Shown here: in pieces, positions 42,840-52,788 of the stretch | Layout of the letters: the number at the start of each line of letters is the position of its first letter | Numbering within the stretch: position 1 is the first letter of the stretch | NCBI GenBank assembly: GCA_036554285.1 | Contig: DATBNO010000077.1 | Coordinates: 1 to 64,000, forward strand | Origin: JADGGM01 sp025449955 | GTDB lineage: Bacteria > Gemmatimonadota > Gemmatimonadetes > Gemmatimonadales > Gemmatimonadaceae | DNA: 64,000 bases | Direction: 5' to 3' | The notes under the pieces: model-generated | What the model was told of the DNA's origin: nothing | The model's input: only the letters and a program-made list of their open reading frames with translations | Database searches by the model: none | Position numbers and translations under genes: made by a program

Positions 42840-44873
42840 ATGAACAAGGTCCTGTCCGCGGCGGCATGGATCGCGATCGCCTGCCTCGGAGCCTTTTCGC
42901 TCGCGTGGCTTGCGCTTTCGCATGGCGAAACCGTCAACGCGGCGTGGCTCATCACGGCAGCGGTGTGCACGTTCGCCGTCGGGTACCGGTTCTACTCCAA
43001 GTTCATCGCGACACGGATATTCGCGCTCGACGCGCGCCGAGCGACGCCCGCAGTCCGGTTGGAAGACGGCCGGGACTACGTGCCCACCAACCGCTGGATC
43101 GCTTTCGGCCATCACTTTGCGGCGATTGCCGGACCAGGGCCTCTCGTCGGGCCCACGCTCGCTGCCCAATTTGGATTCCTGCCCGGCGCGCTCTGGATCA
43201 TCATCGGCGTCGTGCTCGGCGGCGCGGTGCAGGACTTCGTGATCCTCGCTGCATCGGTGCGGCGCGACGGACGAACGTTGGGCCAGATGGCCAAGGATGA
43301 GATCGGTCCGACGGCGGGATTCACGGCGCTCGTCGCCGTGTTGGGCATCATGATCATCCTCATCTCGGTGTTGGGGCTGGTCGTGGTCAACGCGCTCCGC
43401 GCCAGTCCGTGGGGCACGGTCACGATCGGCCTCACGATCCCGATCGCTCTTCTGTTAGGCGTCTACCTGCGGTGGATCCGCCCGGGACGCGTGCTCGAAG
43501 CCAGTCTCGTGGGGCTCGTGCTCCTCGGGTTGGCGCTCTACGCCGGACAATGGGTGGCCGCCAACCCGGCGCTGGCGCCGGTGTTCACGCTCGACGCCAA
43601 GACGCTCGCGATCCTCGTCATGGTGTACAGCTTCGCGGCGTCGGTCATTCCCGTGTGGCTCCTGCTCGCGCCGCGCGACTACCTGTCGGCCTTCGTCAAG
43701 ATCGGCGTCGTCGTCGCGCTGGCGTTAGGCATCATCATCGTGCTGCCGCCGCTCCGCATGCCGTCGCTGACGCGATTCGTCGACGGCACCGGTCCGATCT
43801 TCGCCGGCAAGGTGTTCCCGTTCGCGTTCATCACCATCGCCTGCGGTGCGATCTCCGGATTCCACGCGCTCATCGCGTCGGGCACCACGCCCAAACTCCT
43901 CGAACGCGAAACCGACGCGCGGCCGATCGGCTACGGCGGCATGCTCATGGAAGCGCTGGTCGGCGTCATGGCGCTCATCGCCGCGTGCGTGCTCACGCCC
44001 GGCGTCTACTTCGCGATCAACGCGCCGGCCGGTCTGTTAGGCCCGACCGCCCAGACCGCCGCGCACGCCATCTCGGCGTGGGGATTCACGCTCGACCCGG
44101 CGACGATGCAGCACCTCGCCCAACAGGTGGGCGAGCGCACGCTCCTGTCCCGCACCGGCGGCGCGCCGAGCCTCGCCGTCGGCATGGCACAGCTCTTCAC
44201 CGGCCTGTTAGGCGGCAAGGAAGCGATGGCGCTTTGGTACCACTTCGCCATCATGTTCGAGGCGCTCTTCATCCTCACCACGCTCGATGCCGGCACGCGC
44301 GTCGGACGCTTCATGCTCCAGGACCTCGGCCGCCACGTGTGGGAGCCGTTCGGTCGCGTGTCCTGGTATCCGGCGGTCGTCCTCTCGAGCGCGCTCTTCG
44401 TCGCCATGTGGGGCCACTTCCTGTGGCAGGGCGTCATCGATCCGTTAGGCGGAATCAATTCGCTGTGGCCGCTGTTCGGCATCTCCAACCAGCTGCTCGC
44501 CGCGGTCGCGCTCTGCGTCGGGACCACCATCATCATCAAGAGCGGGAAGGCGCGCTACGCCTGGGTAACGCTCGCCCCGCTCGCGTGGCTCGGCGTGGTG
44601 ACGCTCACCGCGGGATGGCAAAAAATCTTCTCGCCGAGCCCGCGCCTCGGATTTCTTGCGCACGCACGGTCGCTCGCCTCGGGCACGCCCGTGGCCGACG
44701 CCGGCCGCCTCATCTTCAACGATCGCTTGGACGCCGCCGTCGCGGCGTTCTTCATGATTGCCGTCATCGTGATCCTCCTCGAATCCGCGCGCGTCTGGAT
44801 TCTCGTGCTGCGCGGCGACCGACCTGCCACGTCCACCGAAGTTCCGTTCGAGCCGACCGCGCTCGCGTCGTGA
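42840..44873 (+). CDS. cstA: CstA-family carbon starvation protein (pyruvate/peptide transporter)
   Basis: The 677-residue membrane protein has about 16-18 helices and the CstA signatures HHFAAIAGPGPLVGPTLAAQ, GGAVQDFVIL, SGFHALIASGTTPK and WPLFGISNQLLA. CstA proteins were described as peptide transporters and, in E. coli, as pyruvate importers with the small partner YbdD. Here the ybdD gene lies 2.4 kb downstream, with an S9 peptidase between, in the same direction. Five GTTAGGC copies fall within this gene, all reading Leu-Gly. Confidence 0.92.
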   Translation: MNKVLSAAAWIAIACLGAFSLAWLALSHGETVNAAWLITAAVCTFAVGYRFYSKFIATRIFALDARRATPAVRLEDGRDYVPTNRWIAFGHHFAAIAGPGPLVGPTLAAQFGFLPGALWIIIGVVLGGAVQDFVILAASVRRDGRTLGQMAKDEIGPTAGFTALVAVLGIMIILISVLGLVVVNALRASPWGTVTIGLTIPIALLLGVYLRWIRPGRVLEASLVGLVLLGLALYAGQWVAANPALAPVFTLDAKTLAILVMVYSFAASVIPVWLLLAPRDYLSAFVKIGVVVALALGIIIVLPPLRMPSLTRFVDGTGPIFAGKVFPFAFITIACGAISGFHALIASGTTPKLLERETDARPIGYGGMLMEALVGVMALIAACVLTPGVYFAINAPAGLLGPTAQTAAHAISAWGFTLDPATMQHLAQQVGERTLLSRTGGAPSLAVGMAQLFTGLLGGKEAMALWYHFAIMFEALFILTTLDAGTRVGRFMLQDLGRHVWEPFGRVSWYPAVVLSSALFVAMWGHFLWQGVIDPLGGINSLWPLFGISNQLLAAVALCVGTTIIIKSGKARYAWVTLAPLAWLGVVTLTAGWQKIFSPSPRLGFLAHARSLASGTPVADAGRLIFNDRLDAAVAAFFMIAVIVILLESARVWILVLRGDRPATSTEVPFEPTALAS

Positions 44874-44886
44874 GCCCACCGTCCCC

Positions 44887-47247
44887 GTGACTATGCGCCC
44901 GTCCGCCGTTCTCGCCTTTGTCGCCGTCGCAACGGCCGCCCCGCTCGCTGCTCAGGATTCCAGCGCCTTCGCGCTCACTATTCCGAACATCATGCGCGGA
45001 CCGGAAGTCGTCGGCCGCATGCCGGAACACGTCCAGTGGTCACCCGACAGCCGATGGATCTACTTCGAGTGGCTTCCCCCCGGCAGCGACTGGCGCGACC
45101 CCCTCGCGCCGTACCGCGTCCGCGCCGTAGCCGGCGCCACACCCGAGCGCCTAACGGACGCGCAGGCGGACAGCCTGGGCCCGCTCGTCGCGACGGGCAC
45201 GCTCTCGCACGACGGCCGCCTCCGCGCCGTGGAGTACGATGGCGACATCTATGTCGTCGACCTCCGCACCCAGACGGCCCGCCGACTCACCAACACCGAA
45301 GCGCGTGAAGCCGATCCGCAATTCGATGTCGGCGACGCACGCGTCTTCTTCACGCGCGACGACAACGTCTTCGCCGTGTCGCTCAAAGACGGACTCGAGC
45401 AGCAGCTCACCGACCTGCGGCCGGGACCCGCACCCAAGGAAGACTCCGCGAACACCGGCCAGCGCAAAACGCTCGAGGGTGACCAGAAGCGCTTGTTCCA
45501 GGTCATTCGCGACGAATATCGCGCCGACAGCATCGCCAAAGCGCGCCAGTCCCGCGCCGAAGGAATCCGCGGCAAACCGCTCTACCTGCTCCACGACGAA
45601 CGCGTCGCCGACCTGGCCGTCTCGCCTAACGGAAAGGCCGTGCTGCTCATTACCCGGATCAACTCGGAACGCTCGCGCTCCACCGAAGTCCCCAAGTGGG
45701 TCACCAAGAGCGGCTACGTGGAAGACCTGAGGGGCCGCGACAAAGTGGGCGACACCCAGGACAGCGGCCGCGTTGCGCTCGTGAGCCTGCCGTCCGGCAA
45801 CGCCCGCTGGCTCCATCCGATCCCCGGCGACACGATCGCCAACCCGGGCCTGGTCCGCATGCTCGGCTGGAGCGACGACGGCTCGCACGCGCTGCTCTTC
45901 ACGGTGAGCGCGAACTACAAAGCGCGCTATATCGAGACCGTCACCGAGGACGCCGGCGCCATCGATACCATCGATGTCCTCCGCGACACGGCGTGGATCG
46001 AGGGCCCGTGCTTCAGTTGCGGCGGCTGGGCCGATGGCGGCAAGCGCGCGTGGTTCGTCTCCGAAGCCGACGGGTGGGCGCACATCTACACCGTCAACGC
46101 CGACGGCACCAATCGCACCCAAGTCACGAGTGGCAAGTGGGAAGTCCTCGATGCGGCGCTCTCGCCCGACAAGAAGTGGTTCTGGATGCACACGAGCGAA
46201 CCGTCGCCGTTCGAGCGGCAGTTCTATCGCATGGCCGTCACCGGCGGCGCGCGCGAGCGCATCACGCTGGCCAAGGGCGGACACGACGTGACCGCGTCGC
46301 CTAACGGACTGCTCCTGGCCGACGTGTACTCCGCGTCCAACCGGCCGCCGGAGCTGTTCGTCGAACCGTTCAAGCCCGGCACGTCTATGGCGCAGCTCAC
46401 CGTGTCGCCCACCAAGGCATGGCTCGCGTACCACTGGATCACCCCGGAGATCATCCAGATCCCGGCGTCCGATGGCGTGATGGTGCCCGCGCGCATCTAT
46501 CGGCCGCAGGACGTCGGCGCGCAGCCTAACGGAGCGGCCGTGATCTTCGTCCACGGCGCGGGCTATTTACACAACGTGGTCGACTATTGGTCGACGTACT
46601 TCCGCGAGTACATGTTCAACCAGATGCTCGCGACCAAGGGCTACGTCGTCCTCGACGAGGACTACCGGGGCTCGGCCGGCTACGGACGCGACTGGCGCGT
46701 CGCCGTCTACCGCCACATGGGCGGACGCGACCTCCAGGATGAGGTCGACGCCTCACGCTATCTCGGCGCCAAGTTCGGCATCCCGCCCGAGCGCGTCGGC
46801 ATCTACGGCGGCAGCTACGGCGGCTTCATGACCCTCATGGCCATGTTCACCGAGCCGAAGCACTTCGGCGCCGGCGCCGCACTCCGCGCCGTCACCGACT
46901 GGTCGCACTACAATCACTGGTACACGATGCGCATCCTCAACTTGCCCGACAAGGACACCGTCGCGTACCACCAGTCGTCGCCGATCTACTTCGCGCAAGG
47001 CCTCCAGGGACCGCTGCTCATGTGCCACGGCATGGTCGACACGAACGTCGAGTTCGAGGACATCGTCCGCCTAACGGAACGCCTCATCGAGCTCGGCAAG
47101 ACCAATTGGCAGCTCGCGCCGTATCCGGTGGAGAATCACGGTTTCGTGCGCCCGTCGTCGTGGACCGACGAGTACTCGCGCGTGTTCGCGCTGTTCGAAC
47201 GGACCATCGGCCACCCCACACCCGCTGTCACCACGGGGGCAAAATGA
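44887..47247 (+). CDS. Secreted S9 peptidase (dipeptidyl/acylaminoacyl peptidase type)
   Basis: The 786-residue protein has a signal peptide ending PLAAQ, a long beta-propeller region with WSPDSRWIYFEW, LSHDGRLRAVEYDG and LSPDKKWFWMH segments, and a C-terminal hydrolase. The catalytic residues lie in GGSYGG (S643), GMVDTNV and ENHGF. GTG 44887 or ATG 44893 may start it. It is 13 bases after cstA and overlaps ybdD as ATGA, so it belongs to the CstA operon and may supply the transported peptides or their products. Confidence 0.88.
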   Translation: MTMRPSAVLAFVAVATAAPLAAQDSSAFALTIPNIMRGPEVVGRMPEHVQWSPDSRWIYFEWLPPGSDWRDPLAPYRVRAVAGATPERLTDAQADSLGPLVATGTLSHDGRLRAVEYDGDIYVVDLRTQTARRLTNTEAREADPQFDVGDARVFFTRDDNVFAVSLKDGLEQQLTDLRPGPAPKEDSANTGQRKTLEGDQKRLFQVIRDEYRADSIAKARQSRAEGIRGKPLYLLHDERVADLAVSPNGKAVLLITRINSERSRSTEVPKWVTKSGYVEDLRGRDKVGDTQDSGRVALVSLPSGNARWLHPIPGDTIANPGLVRMLGWSDDGSHALLFTVSANYKARYIETVTEDAGAIDTIDVLRDTAWIEGPCFSCGGWADGGKRAWFVSEADGWAHIYTVNADGTNRTQVTSGKWEVLDAALSPDKKWFWMHTSEPSPFERQFYRMAVTGGARERITLAKGGHDVTASPNGLLLADVYSASNRPPELFVEPFKPGTSMAQLTVSPTKAWLAYHWITPEIIQIPASDGVMVPARIYRPQDVGAQPNGAAVIFVHGAGYLHNVVDYWSTYFREYMFNQMLATKGYVVLDEDYRGSAGYGRDWRVAVYRHMGGRDLQDEVDASRYLGAKFGIPPERVGIYGGSYGGFMTLMAMFTEPKHFGAGAALRAVTDWSHYNHWYTMRILNLPDKDTVAYHQSSPIYFAQGLQGPLLMCHGMVDTNVEFEDIVRLTERLIELGKTNWQLAPYPVENHGFVRPSSWTDEYSRVFALFERTIGHPTPAVTTGAK

Positions 47248-47441
47248 CGGCTCGCACGATCCGCGATCACCTCGCCGCGGCCGCGCGCGTCGCGCGCACG
47301 GTCGTCGGCGCGCCGGACTACGAGCGCTATCTCGCCCACATGCGCCGCCGACACCCGTTAGACCGACCGCTCACGCGCGACGAATTCGCGCGCGCCCGCA
47401 TGACGGATCGCTACGACCGCCCAGGCGCGCGCTGCTGCTGA
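47244..47441 (+). CDS. ybdD: YbdD/YjiX family small protein
   Basis: This 65-residue protein has the family hallmarks: VVGAPDYERYLAHMRRRHP in the middle, LTRDEFARARMTDRY and the terminal double cysteine in GARCC. E. coli YbdD is the same length and is needed with CstA for pyruvate uptake. ATG 47244 overlaps the stop of the S9 peptidase gene (ATGA). It meets the beta-propeller lipoprotein gene convergently, 10 bases away. Confidence 0.93.
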   Translation: MTARTIRDHLAAAARVARTVVGAPDYERYLAHMRRRHPLDRPLTRDEFARARMTDRYDRPGARCC

Positions 47442-47451
47442 TCGAATTGGG

Positions 47452-48555
47452 CTAGCGCGAGATCGCCACGCCCCACGGCGAATCGCCGGCCGGCACCGTC
47501 TTGATCACTCTGTTGGTCGCCGCATCGATGATCGCGATATCGTTGGACGGCCCGTTCGCCGTGTAAATACGCTGCCCATCCGCCGTCACCGCGATGCCCC
47601 ACGGACGCTTGGGATCGGGGATCGTCGCCACCACCGAATCACTAGCCGTCGCGATCACCTCCACCGTCGCGCCCCGCCCCGTCGTGATGTACACGAACTT
47701 TCCATCCGGCGAGATCGCCGAGCCCATCGGCTTGGCGCCAGGCGTCGTCTTCGTGAGATCGAGCGTCTTGAGCACCTTGTGCGTCTTCACGTCCACGATC
47801 GTCACGTCGCCGCCCACCTCAGCGGGCACGTACGCCTTCGATCCATCCGGCGCGAAGATCGCCGAGCGCGGCCGCTTCCCAACCTTGATCGTCGCGATCG
47901 CCTTGTTGGTCGCCACGTCGATGACGGTCACCGTGCCCCGCCCTTCGCTCGTCACCCACACCTCCTTCCCGTCGGGCGTCACTTTCACTCCCTCCGGCTC
48001 GGATCCTACCTTCACGACCGCGACCGACTTTCCATCCGACAGGTCGAGCGCCGTCGCCGTACCCGCATCCTCGTTCGACACGTAAAGGAACTTCCCGTCG
48101 GGGGTGATGTCGAAGTTCTCCGGATCGTGGCCGCCCTGTAGGCGCCTAACGCTATCGGTCGAGAGATCCACCAGCGCGATGCCGTCCTTGGACCGGTCCG
48201 GCGGCGGCAACTTCGATTCGTCCACGCCCGGCCCGCCGATCGGCGACCCGCTCACCGCCACCACCAGCGTCTTCCCGTCTGGCGTTAGGCGGACGCCGCG
48301 GGGCCGCTGGCCGGCGTCGATCGTCTTCACGACGCTGTCATGTGCGACGTCGACCACCGTCACCTTGTTCCCCCGCTCGTCGGACACGTACACCACTGCC
48401 GAGGGCGCACTCGCCGGCTGCGCCGCAGGCGGCGCCGCAGCCGTCGACTCCGCCCCCGCGGCCGGCTTCTTCTCCCCGCCCGCGCACGCCGCGACCACCA
48501 GTACGCCTACCATCATGCCGCCGCCTAACGAAAGGCCGTGCCACGTTCCACGCAT
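47452..48555 (-). CDS. YVTN-repeat beta-propeller lipoprotein
   Basis: The 367-residue protein has a lipoprotein signal with lipobox VVAAC (Cys near residue 24) and an Ala/Pro-rich linker. Seven beta-propeller blades follow, each with the pattern VYVSDERGNKVTVVD / TPDGKTLVV or similar, as in YVTN and cytochrome cd1-like propellers. No catalytic site is seen; such proteins bind partners or ligands on the cell surface. It is transcribed alone. Confidence 0.82.
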   Translation of the reverse strand: MRGTWHGLSLGGGMMVGVLVVAACAGGEKKPAAGAESTAAAPPAAQPASAPSAVVYVSDERGNKVTVVDVAHDSVVKTIDAGQRPRGVRLTPDGKTLVVAVSGSPIGGPGVDESKLPPPDRSKDGIALVDLSTDSVRRLQGGHDPENFDITPDGKFLYVSNEDAGTATALDLSDGKSVAVVKVGSEPEGVKVTPDGKEVWVTSEGRGTVTVIDVATNKAIATIKVGKRPRSAIFAPDGSKAYVPAEVGGDVTIVDVKTHKVLKTLDLTKTTPGAKPMGSAISPDGKFVYITTGRGATVEVIATASDSVVATIPDPKRPWGIAVTADGQRIYTANGPSNDIAIIDAATNRVIKTVPAGDSPWGVAISR

Positions 48556-48612
48556 TGCCAGTCTCCTCGTTGCTGAAGTATCGGACGCTCCCTGCGCCCG
48601 ACCACCGACCGT

Positions 48613-50205
48613 CTATGCCAGCCCCATTCCCCACCGGGCCAGCGCCGTCGGATACCCGCCGTACTGCAACAGCTCGCCGTGAAACCGTGCAAGCGAGTAT
48701 CCCCCCGCGTCGCGCCATGCGCCGCGCGCGTCATCCCGCAATCGCTCGATTTCCCGCCGCCCAACGACAAAACACGACATGAACGTCGGTCGACTCGCCA
48801 CCCGCATCACCTCGGCGCGCGCCGCCGCGTCGTCCAGGCCGAGCTCGGCCCGCAACCGTCGCTCGGCGCCGGCCGGTGTGAGCGTCTTGGTGTGAATCGC
48901 CACATCGATGATCGCGCGAAGCACCCGCCATAGGACGTCTCGCGCGTGAAGCAGCCGCGCGCCCGGCGTCGCGAAGAAGCCCGCGTCGGCCATCATGGAC
49001 TCGCAGTAATACGCCCACCCCTCGCGGCTGGCATCGCTCGACAACACGCGACGCACCACTCGATCGGATGCGTTCGCCGTGACCACCTGCTGATGGTGCC
49101 CTGGAATCACCTCGTGGATCGCCGCGCTCGCGATGTCCGACTGCCGATGCGCCGCCGCACCCGTCAGGTGCGACATGGTGACGTACAACGTCCCGGCCTG
49201 CGATGCGGCGAACGGCCCCGGCCCCTCGTATTCGGCGAACGGCACCAACGGCTGCCGGTAATCCGGCGTCGCCATCACGCGCACCGGCGCCGACACCACC
49301 TGCACCAACCCGTGCTCCGCGGCGAACCGACGCGCCGCATCCATCGTGTCGGCGTATGCACTCGCCAGCGATGCGACCGGCACCGTATCGCCACTCACCC
49401 GCTCCACCACCTCGCGCCACGACACGCCCGGCGCGATCGCCGCCGCGGCCGCCTCGACCGCCGTGCGCGCCGCCTCGTATGCGCCCTCTGCCCAACGCAG
49501 CAGCGAGTCGGCGCCGTCCTGGATCATGTGCGCCGTGTGCATGCGCCGCTCGAACGCGTCGCGGCCGATCGCCACGCTGTCCTGCGCACGCTCGTCCATC
49601 AGCGTCAACGCATCGCCGAATCGCTCGAGCGACTCCCCCGCCGCGTCGTGCGCCGCCGCCACGCCTGGATCCCGAAGCAACGGCCCCAGCGCCTCACGCA
49701 CGTCGTCGCGCAGCAACGCGAGCCCGCCGGAAATCATCATCGCCGCCGTGCCTAACAGAGGCCGCGACGGATGGGCCAGCGCCTCGTCCGCCGCGCTCAG
49801 GAACGCCGGCAGCGCGCGCAGCCGGGCAACGAGCGCCGCTGCGCGCTCCCGCTCGGACTCATCGTCCCCGATCGTCAGCCGATGCAACCCGTCGAGCGCG
49901 TGCCGCAGATGGAAGGTCGCGTCGTGTGCGAACGGACGCTCGCGCTCGAGCGTGGACTGGAGCTGCCGCGCATCGTGCAGCACCGCGGTTTGATCGATCT
50001 CGTCGTCCAGGGACTCGGCCGACGCCTCTTCGAGCGCGCCCGTGTAGCTCCGTAAGGCGGCCGCGTGCGCCTGGATCGATGCCGCGTCGAACGCGCCGTA
50101 CAGCCCGTCGAGCTCGCGCCGTCCCGCGCGCGTTCCCTCGACCGGATCGATTCGGTATCGAAGGTCGAGATATCCCTCGAAGACCTGGGCGAGCGGAGCG
50201 TTCAC
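48613..50205 (-). CDS. DUF885 family metallopeptidase-like protein
   Basis: The 530-residue protein has the DUF885 zinc motif HEVIPGHHQQ near residue 360 and GWAYYCESMM downstream. The N-terminus starts FEGYLDLRYRIDPVEGTRAG, the usual opening of the family. No signal peptide is visible, so it is probably cytoplasmic. DUF885 proteins are thought to be peptidases or carboxypeptidases, but little is proven. GTG 50205 overlaps the upstream stop as GTGA. Confidence 0.8.
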   Translation of the reverse strand: MNAPLAQVFEGYLDLRYRIDPVEGTRAGRRELDGLYGAFDAASIQAHAAALRSYTGALEEASAESLDDEIDQTAVLHDARQLQSTLERERPFAHDATFHLRHALDGLHRLTIGDDESERERAAALVARLRALPAFLSAADEALAHPSRPLLGTAAMMISGGLALLRDDVREALGPLLRDPGVAAAHDAAGESLERFGDALTLMDERAQDSVAIGRDAFERRMHTAHMIQDGADSLLRWAEGAYEAARTAVEAAAAAIAPGVSWREVVERVSGDTVPVASLASAYADTMDAARRFAAEHGLVQVVSAPVRVMATPDYRQPLVPFAEYEGPGPFAASQAGTLYVTMSHLTGAAAHRQSDIASAAIHEVIPGHHQQVVTANASDRVVRRVLSSDASREGWAYYCESMMADAGFFATPGARLLHARDVLWRVLRAIIDVAIHTKTLTPAGAERRLRAELGLDDAAARAEVMRVASRPTFMSCFVVGRREIERLRDDARGAWRDAGGYSLARFHGELLQYGGYPTALARWGMGLA

Positions 50206-51452
50206 GCCCGCGCCGGCTGGCTCCGATACGCGGCCACCAGCGTCTCGATCTCGTCGTCGTTCAGCACACGGCTCACCTGCTTCGCCGCATCGAACACGTG
50301 CTGGCACAATCCTTGGTCGGCCGCGTCGTGACCGTGCTCCTCGAGCCAGTACTTCACGTTCGACAAGCCCGACACGTGCGAAATCTCGATGCGTTGGGCG
50401 AGACCGAAATCGCCCGCCGGCACGCCCGAATAAATCCGGTCCGCCAGCCACGCATGCCCCTTCCGCCGCGCCTTGATGATCGCCGCCGCGTGCACGCCCG
50501 TGCCGGTGCGGAAGGCGTCTTCGCCTAACACGGGATAACTGGGCGGAATCGGCACGCCGCACGCCCGCGACGCCAGGTGCGAGTACTCGGGCAGCCGGCT
50601 CAGGTCGTGCCGGTGCGCGCCCAACAACTGGAGATTGATCAACAGCAAGTCCATCTCGGCGTTGCCCACGCGCTCGCCGATGCCTAACGCCGTGCCGTGC
50701 ACGCGGTCCACGCCGGACTCGATCGCCGCCAGACAGTTCGCCAGGCCCAGCCCGCGGTCGCGGTGGCCGTGCCAGTCCAGCTTCACCGGCTCACCGCTCG
50801 GCGCAATGATCTCGTCGCGTACGAAGCCCACCAGCGCCCGCACGCCGTCCGGCGTCGCATGCCCAACGGTGTCCGCCAGACACAAACGCCGCGCTCCCCA
50901 CCGGATCGCGTTGCCGTAAAGCGCCTTGAGCGTGTCCGGCGCCGCGCGCGTCGTGTCTTCCGTCACGAACATCACCGGCAGCCCCTCGCGCACCGCGAAC
51001 GTCACCGCTTCCTCGCTCGCGCGCAGCATCCGGTCCAACGTCCAATCCTCGGCGTACTGGCGAATCGGCGACGATCCGATGAACGTCGCGGCCTCGATCG
51101 TGAGACCCGTCGCGTGCGAAATCTCCGCTACCGGCTCCACGTCGCTCAGCACCGTGCGCGCCGCGCAATTCGCCGACAGCGGAAGACGCGCGCTCACCAC
51201 CTCGCGCGCCAACGCCAACGTGTCGCCGCGCGCGCGTGGACCGGCGCCGGGTAGTCCCAGGTCGACCGCCTGGATGCCCAGCTCCACCATCAAATGCAAC
51301 AGCGCCCGCTTGTCCTCGATCGACGGATCGGTCACCGACGGACACTGCAATCCGTCGCGCAACGTCTCGTCGTCCAGCTCGACGCGACACGAGCGCCAAT
51401 CGAACGGCGTGTCGGCCGTGTTCCAATCGTGGATCAGCTCGCGTTCGTCCAT
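50202..51452 (-). CDS. LeuA/HMG-CoA lyase superfamily enzyme of unknown specificity
   Basis: The 416-residue protein has the TIM-barrel signatures LDDETLRDGLQ near residue 27, GLPGAGPRARGDT and HGHRDRGLGLANCLAAIE near residue 232. It also has GLGERVGN-like ALGIGERVGNAEMD, typical of 2-isopropylmalate, homocitrate or citramalate synthases. No LeuA regulatory domain follows, and no leucine genes are near, so the substrate is open. ATG 51452 was taken. It is coupled to DUF885 downstream and divergent from the M20 gene. Confidence 0.75.
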   Translation of the reverse strand: MDERELIHDWNTADTPFDWRSCRVELDDETLRDGLQCPSVTDPSIEDKRALLHLMVELGIQAVDLGLPGAGPRARGDTLALAREVVSARLPLSANCAARTVLSDVEPVAEISHATGLTIEAATFIGSSPIRQYAEDWTLDRMLRASEEAVTFAVREGLPVMFVTEDTTRAAPDTLKALYGNAIRWGARRLCLADTVGHATPDGVRALVGFVRDEIIAPSGEPVKLDWHGHRDRGLGLANCLAAIESGVDRVHGTALGIGERVGNAEMDLLLINLQLLGAHRHDLSRLPEYSHLASRACGVPIPPSYPVLGEDAFRTGTGVHAAAIIKARRKGHAWLADRIYSGVPAGDFGLAQRIEISHVSGLSNVKYWLEEHGHDAADQGLCQHVFDAAKQVSRVLNDDEIETLVAAYRSQPARA

Positions 51453-51543
51453 GGGTACCTGGGAAGGACGTCGTCCAAAGGTTCGTCGCCGGCTGCTCGC
51501 AATATACCCTTGCGCATCTCCGATCCCGAGATCAATTGAAGGC

Positions 51544-52770
51544 ATGCCGCGCCAGGCGCCCGTCCACGATCTCTGGACCTCCGCACCCGTAGCACGCGCA
51601 CGCGACGCACTCCGCGAGCGCGATGTTGCAATCGTCGAATCGCAGATCGCTATCTCGGAAATCGAGGCGCCCACCGGCGACGAGACCCGTCGCGGCGCGT
51701 GGGTCGCCAACCGATTCCGATCGATCGGACTTCGCGATGTGCGACTCGACGCCGCGAACAACGTGATCGGCCGGCGCGACGGCGATGCTGACGTCGCACC
51801 CGTCGTCATCTGCGCCCATCTCGACACCGTCTTTCCCACCGGCACGCCGGTTCTCGTCCATCGCTCCGGTACGAGACTCGTCGGTCCCGGCATCGGCGAC
51901 AACGGCCGCGGCCTCGCCGCCATGCTCGCTCTGGCCGACGTGATCGACGGCGTCCGCGTTCGCACGCACGCACCCGTGGATTTCGTCGCCACCGTCGGCG
52001 AAGAGGGCACGGGCGACTTGTGCGGCGCCAAACATCTCTTCGACCACTATGCCCGCGACGCGCGCGCCGCCATTGCCCTGGATGGCGCCGGCGACGAACG
52101 CATCGTGCACCGGGCCCTCGGCTCGCGACGCTTCCGCATCGCGTTCCGCGGACCCGGCGGACATAGCTGGACGGCGTTCGGCGTGCCTAACGCAGTCCAC
52201 GCCGCGGCGCTCGTGGCAAGCAAGCTGGCCCGCCTGCCCCGCCCAACCAACCCGCGCACCACGCTGTCCGTCGGCCGCATCGGCGGCGGCATCGCCGTCA
52301 ACGCGATTCCCGACGAAGGCTGGCTCGAGGTCGACCTCCGATCCACTTCTGTCGACGTGCTCGACCGCTATGAGCGTGAGGTCCACGCCGCCGCCCGCGC
52401 CGCAGCCGATGAGGAGAATGGACGACGCGCGCGCGGCACCGCACCGCTCGTCGAATCGATCGCGCGCATCGGCAACCGACCGGGCGGCGAGACCGACATC
52501 GCGCATCCGCTCGTCGCCCTCGCCGTCGAGACCACGCGCTTCATCGGCCGTGAGGCCGAGCTGGCCACCGCGTCGACCGACGCCAACGTCCCGATTAGTC
52601 GCGGCATTCCCGCGATCGCCATCGGCGCCGGCGGCCGCGGAGGCGATGCCCACACACCGGCCGAGTGGTTCGACAACACCGACGGACATACGGGGCTCGC
52701 GCGTGCGCTCGCGATCGTCATCGGCGCCGCCGGCCTGGGCGGCGCCGCCGCCGCGCAGCCCCTCGCCTAA
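51544..52770 (+). CDS. M20 family metallopeptidase (peptidase T/ArgE-like)
   Basis: The 408-residue enzyme has the M20 metal and catalytic blocks ICAHLDTVFP, GPGIGDNGRGLAAM, TVGEEGTGDLCGAKH with the catalytic Glu pair, and DGHTGLARAL with the last His near the C-terminus. The dimerisation domain begins with GSRRFRIAFRGPGGHSW. It probably removes N-terminal residues from small peptides or deacylates amino acids. Its stop TAA lies within a GCCTAAC copy at 52765. Confidence 0.87.
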   Translation: MPRQAPVHDLWTSAPVARARDALRERDVAIVESQIAISEIEAPTGDETRRGAWVANRFRSIGLRDVRLDAANNVIGRRDGDADVAPVVICAHLDTVFPTGTPVLVHRSGTRLVGPGIGDNGRGLAAMLALADVIDGVRVRTHAPVDFVATVGEEGTGDLCGAKHLFDHYARDARAAIALDGAGDERIVHRALGSRRFRIAFRGPGGHSWTAFGVPNAVHAAALVASKLARLPRPTNPRTTLSVGRIGGGIAVNAIPDEGWLEVDLRSTSVDVLDRYEREVHAAARAAADEENGRRARGTAPLVESIARIGNRPGGETDIAHPLVALAVETTRFIGREAELATASTDANVPISRGIPAIAIGAGGRGGDAHTPAEWFDNTDGHTGLARALAIVIGAAGLGGAAAAQPLA

Positions 52771-52788
52771 CGGAATAGGCCGCCGGGG

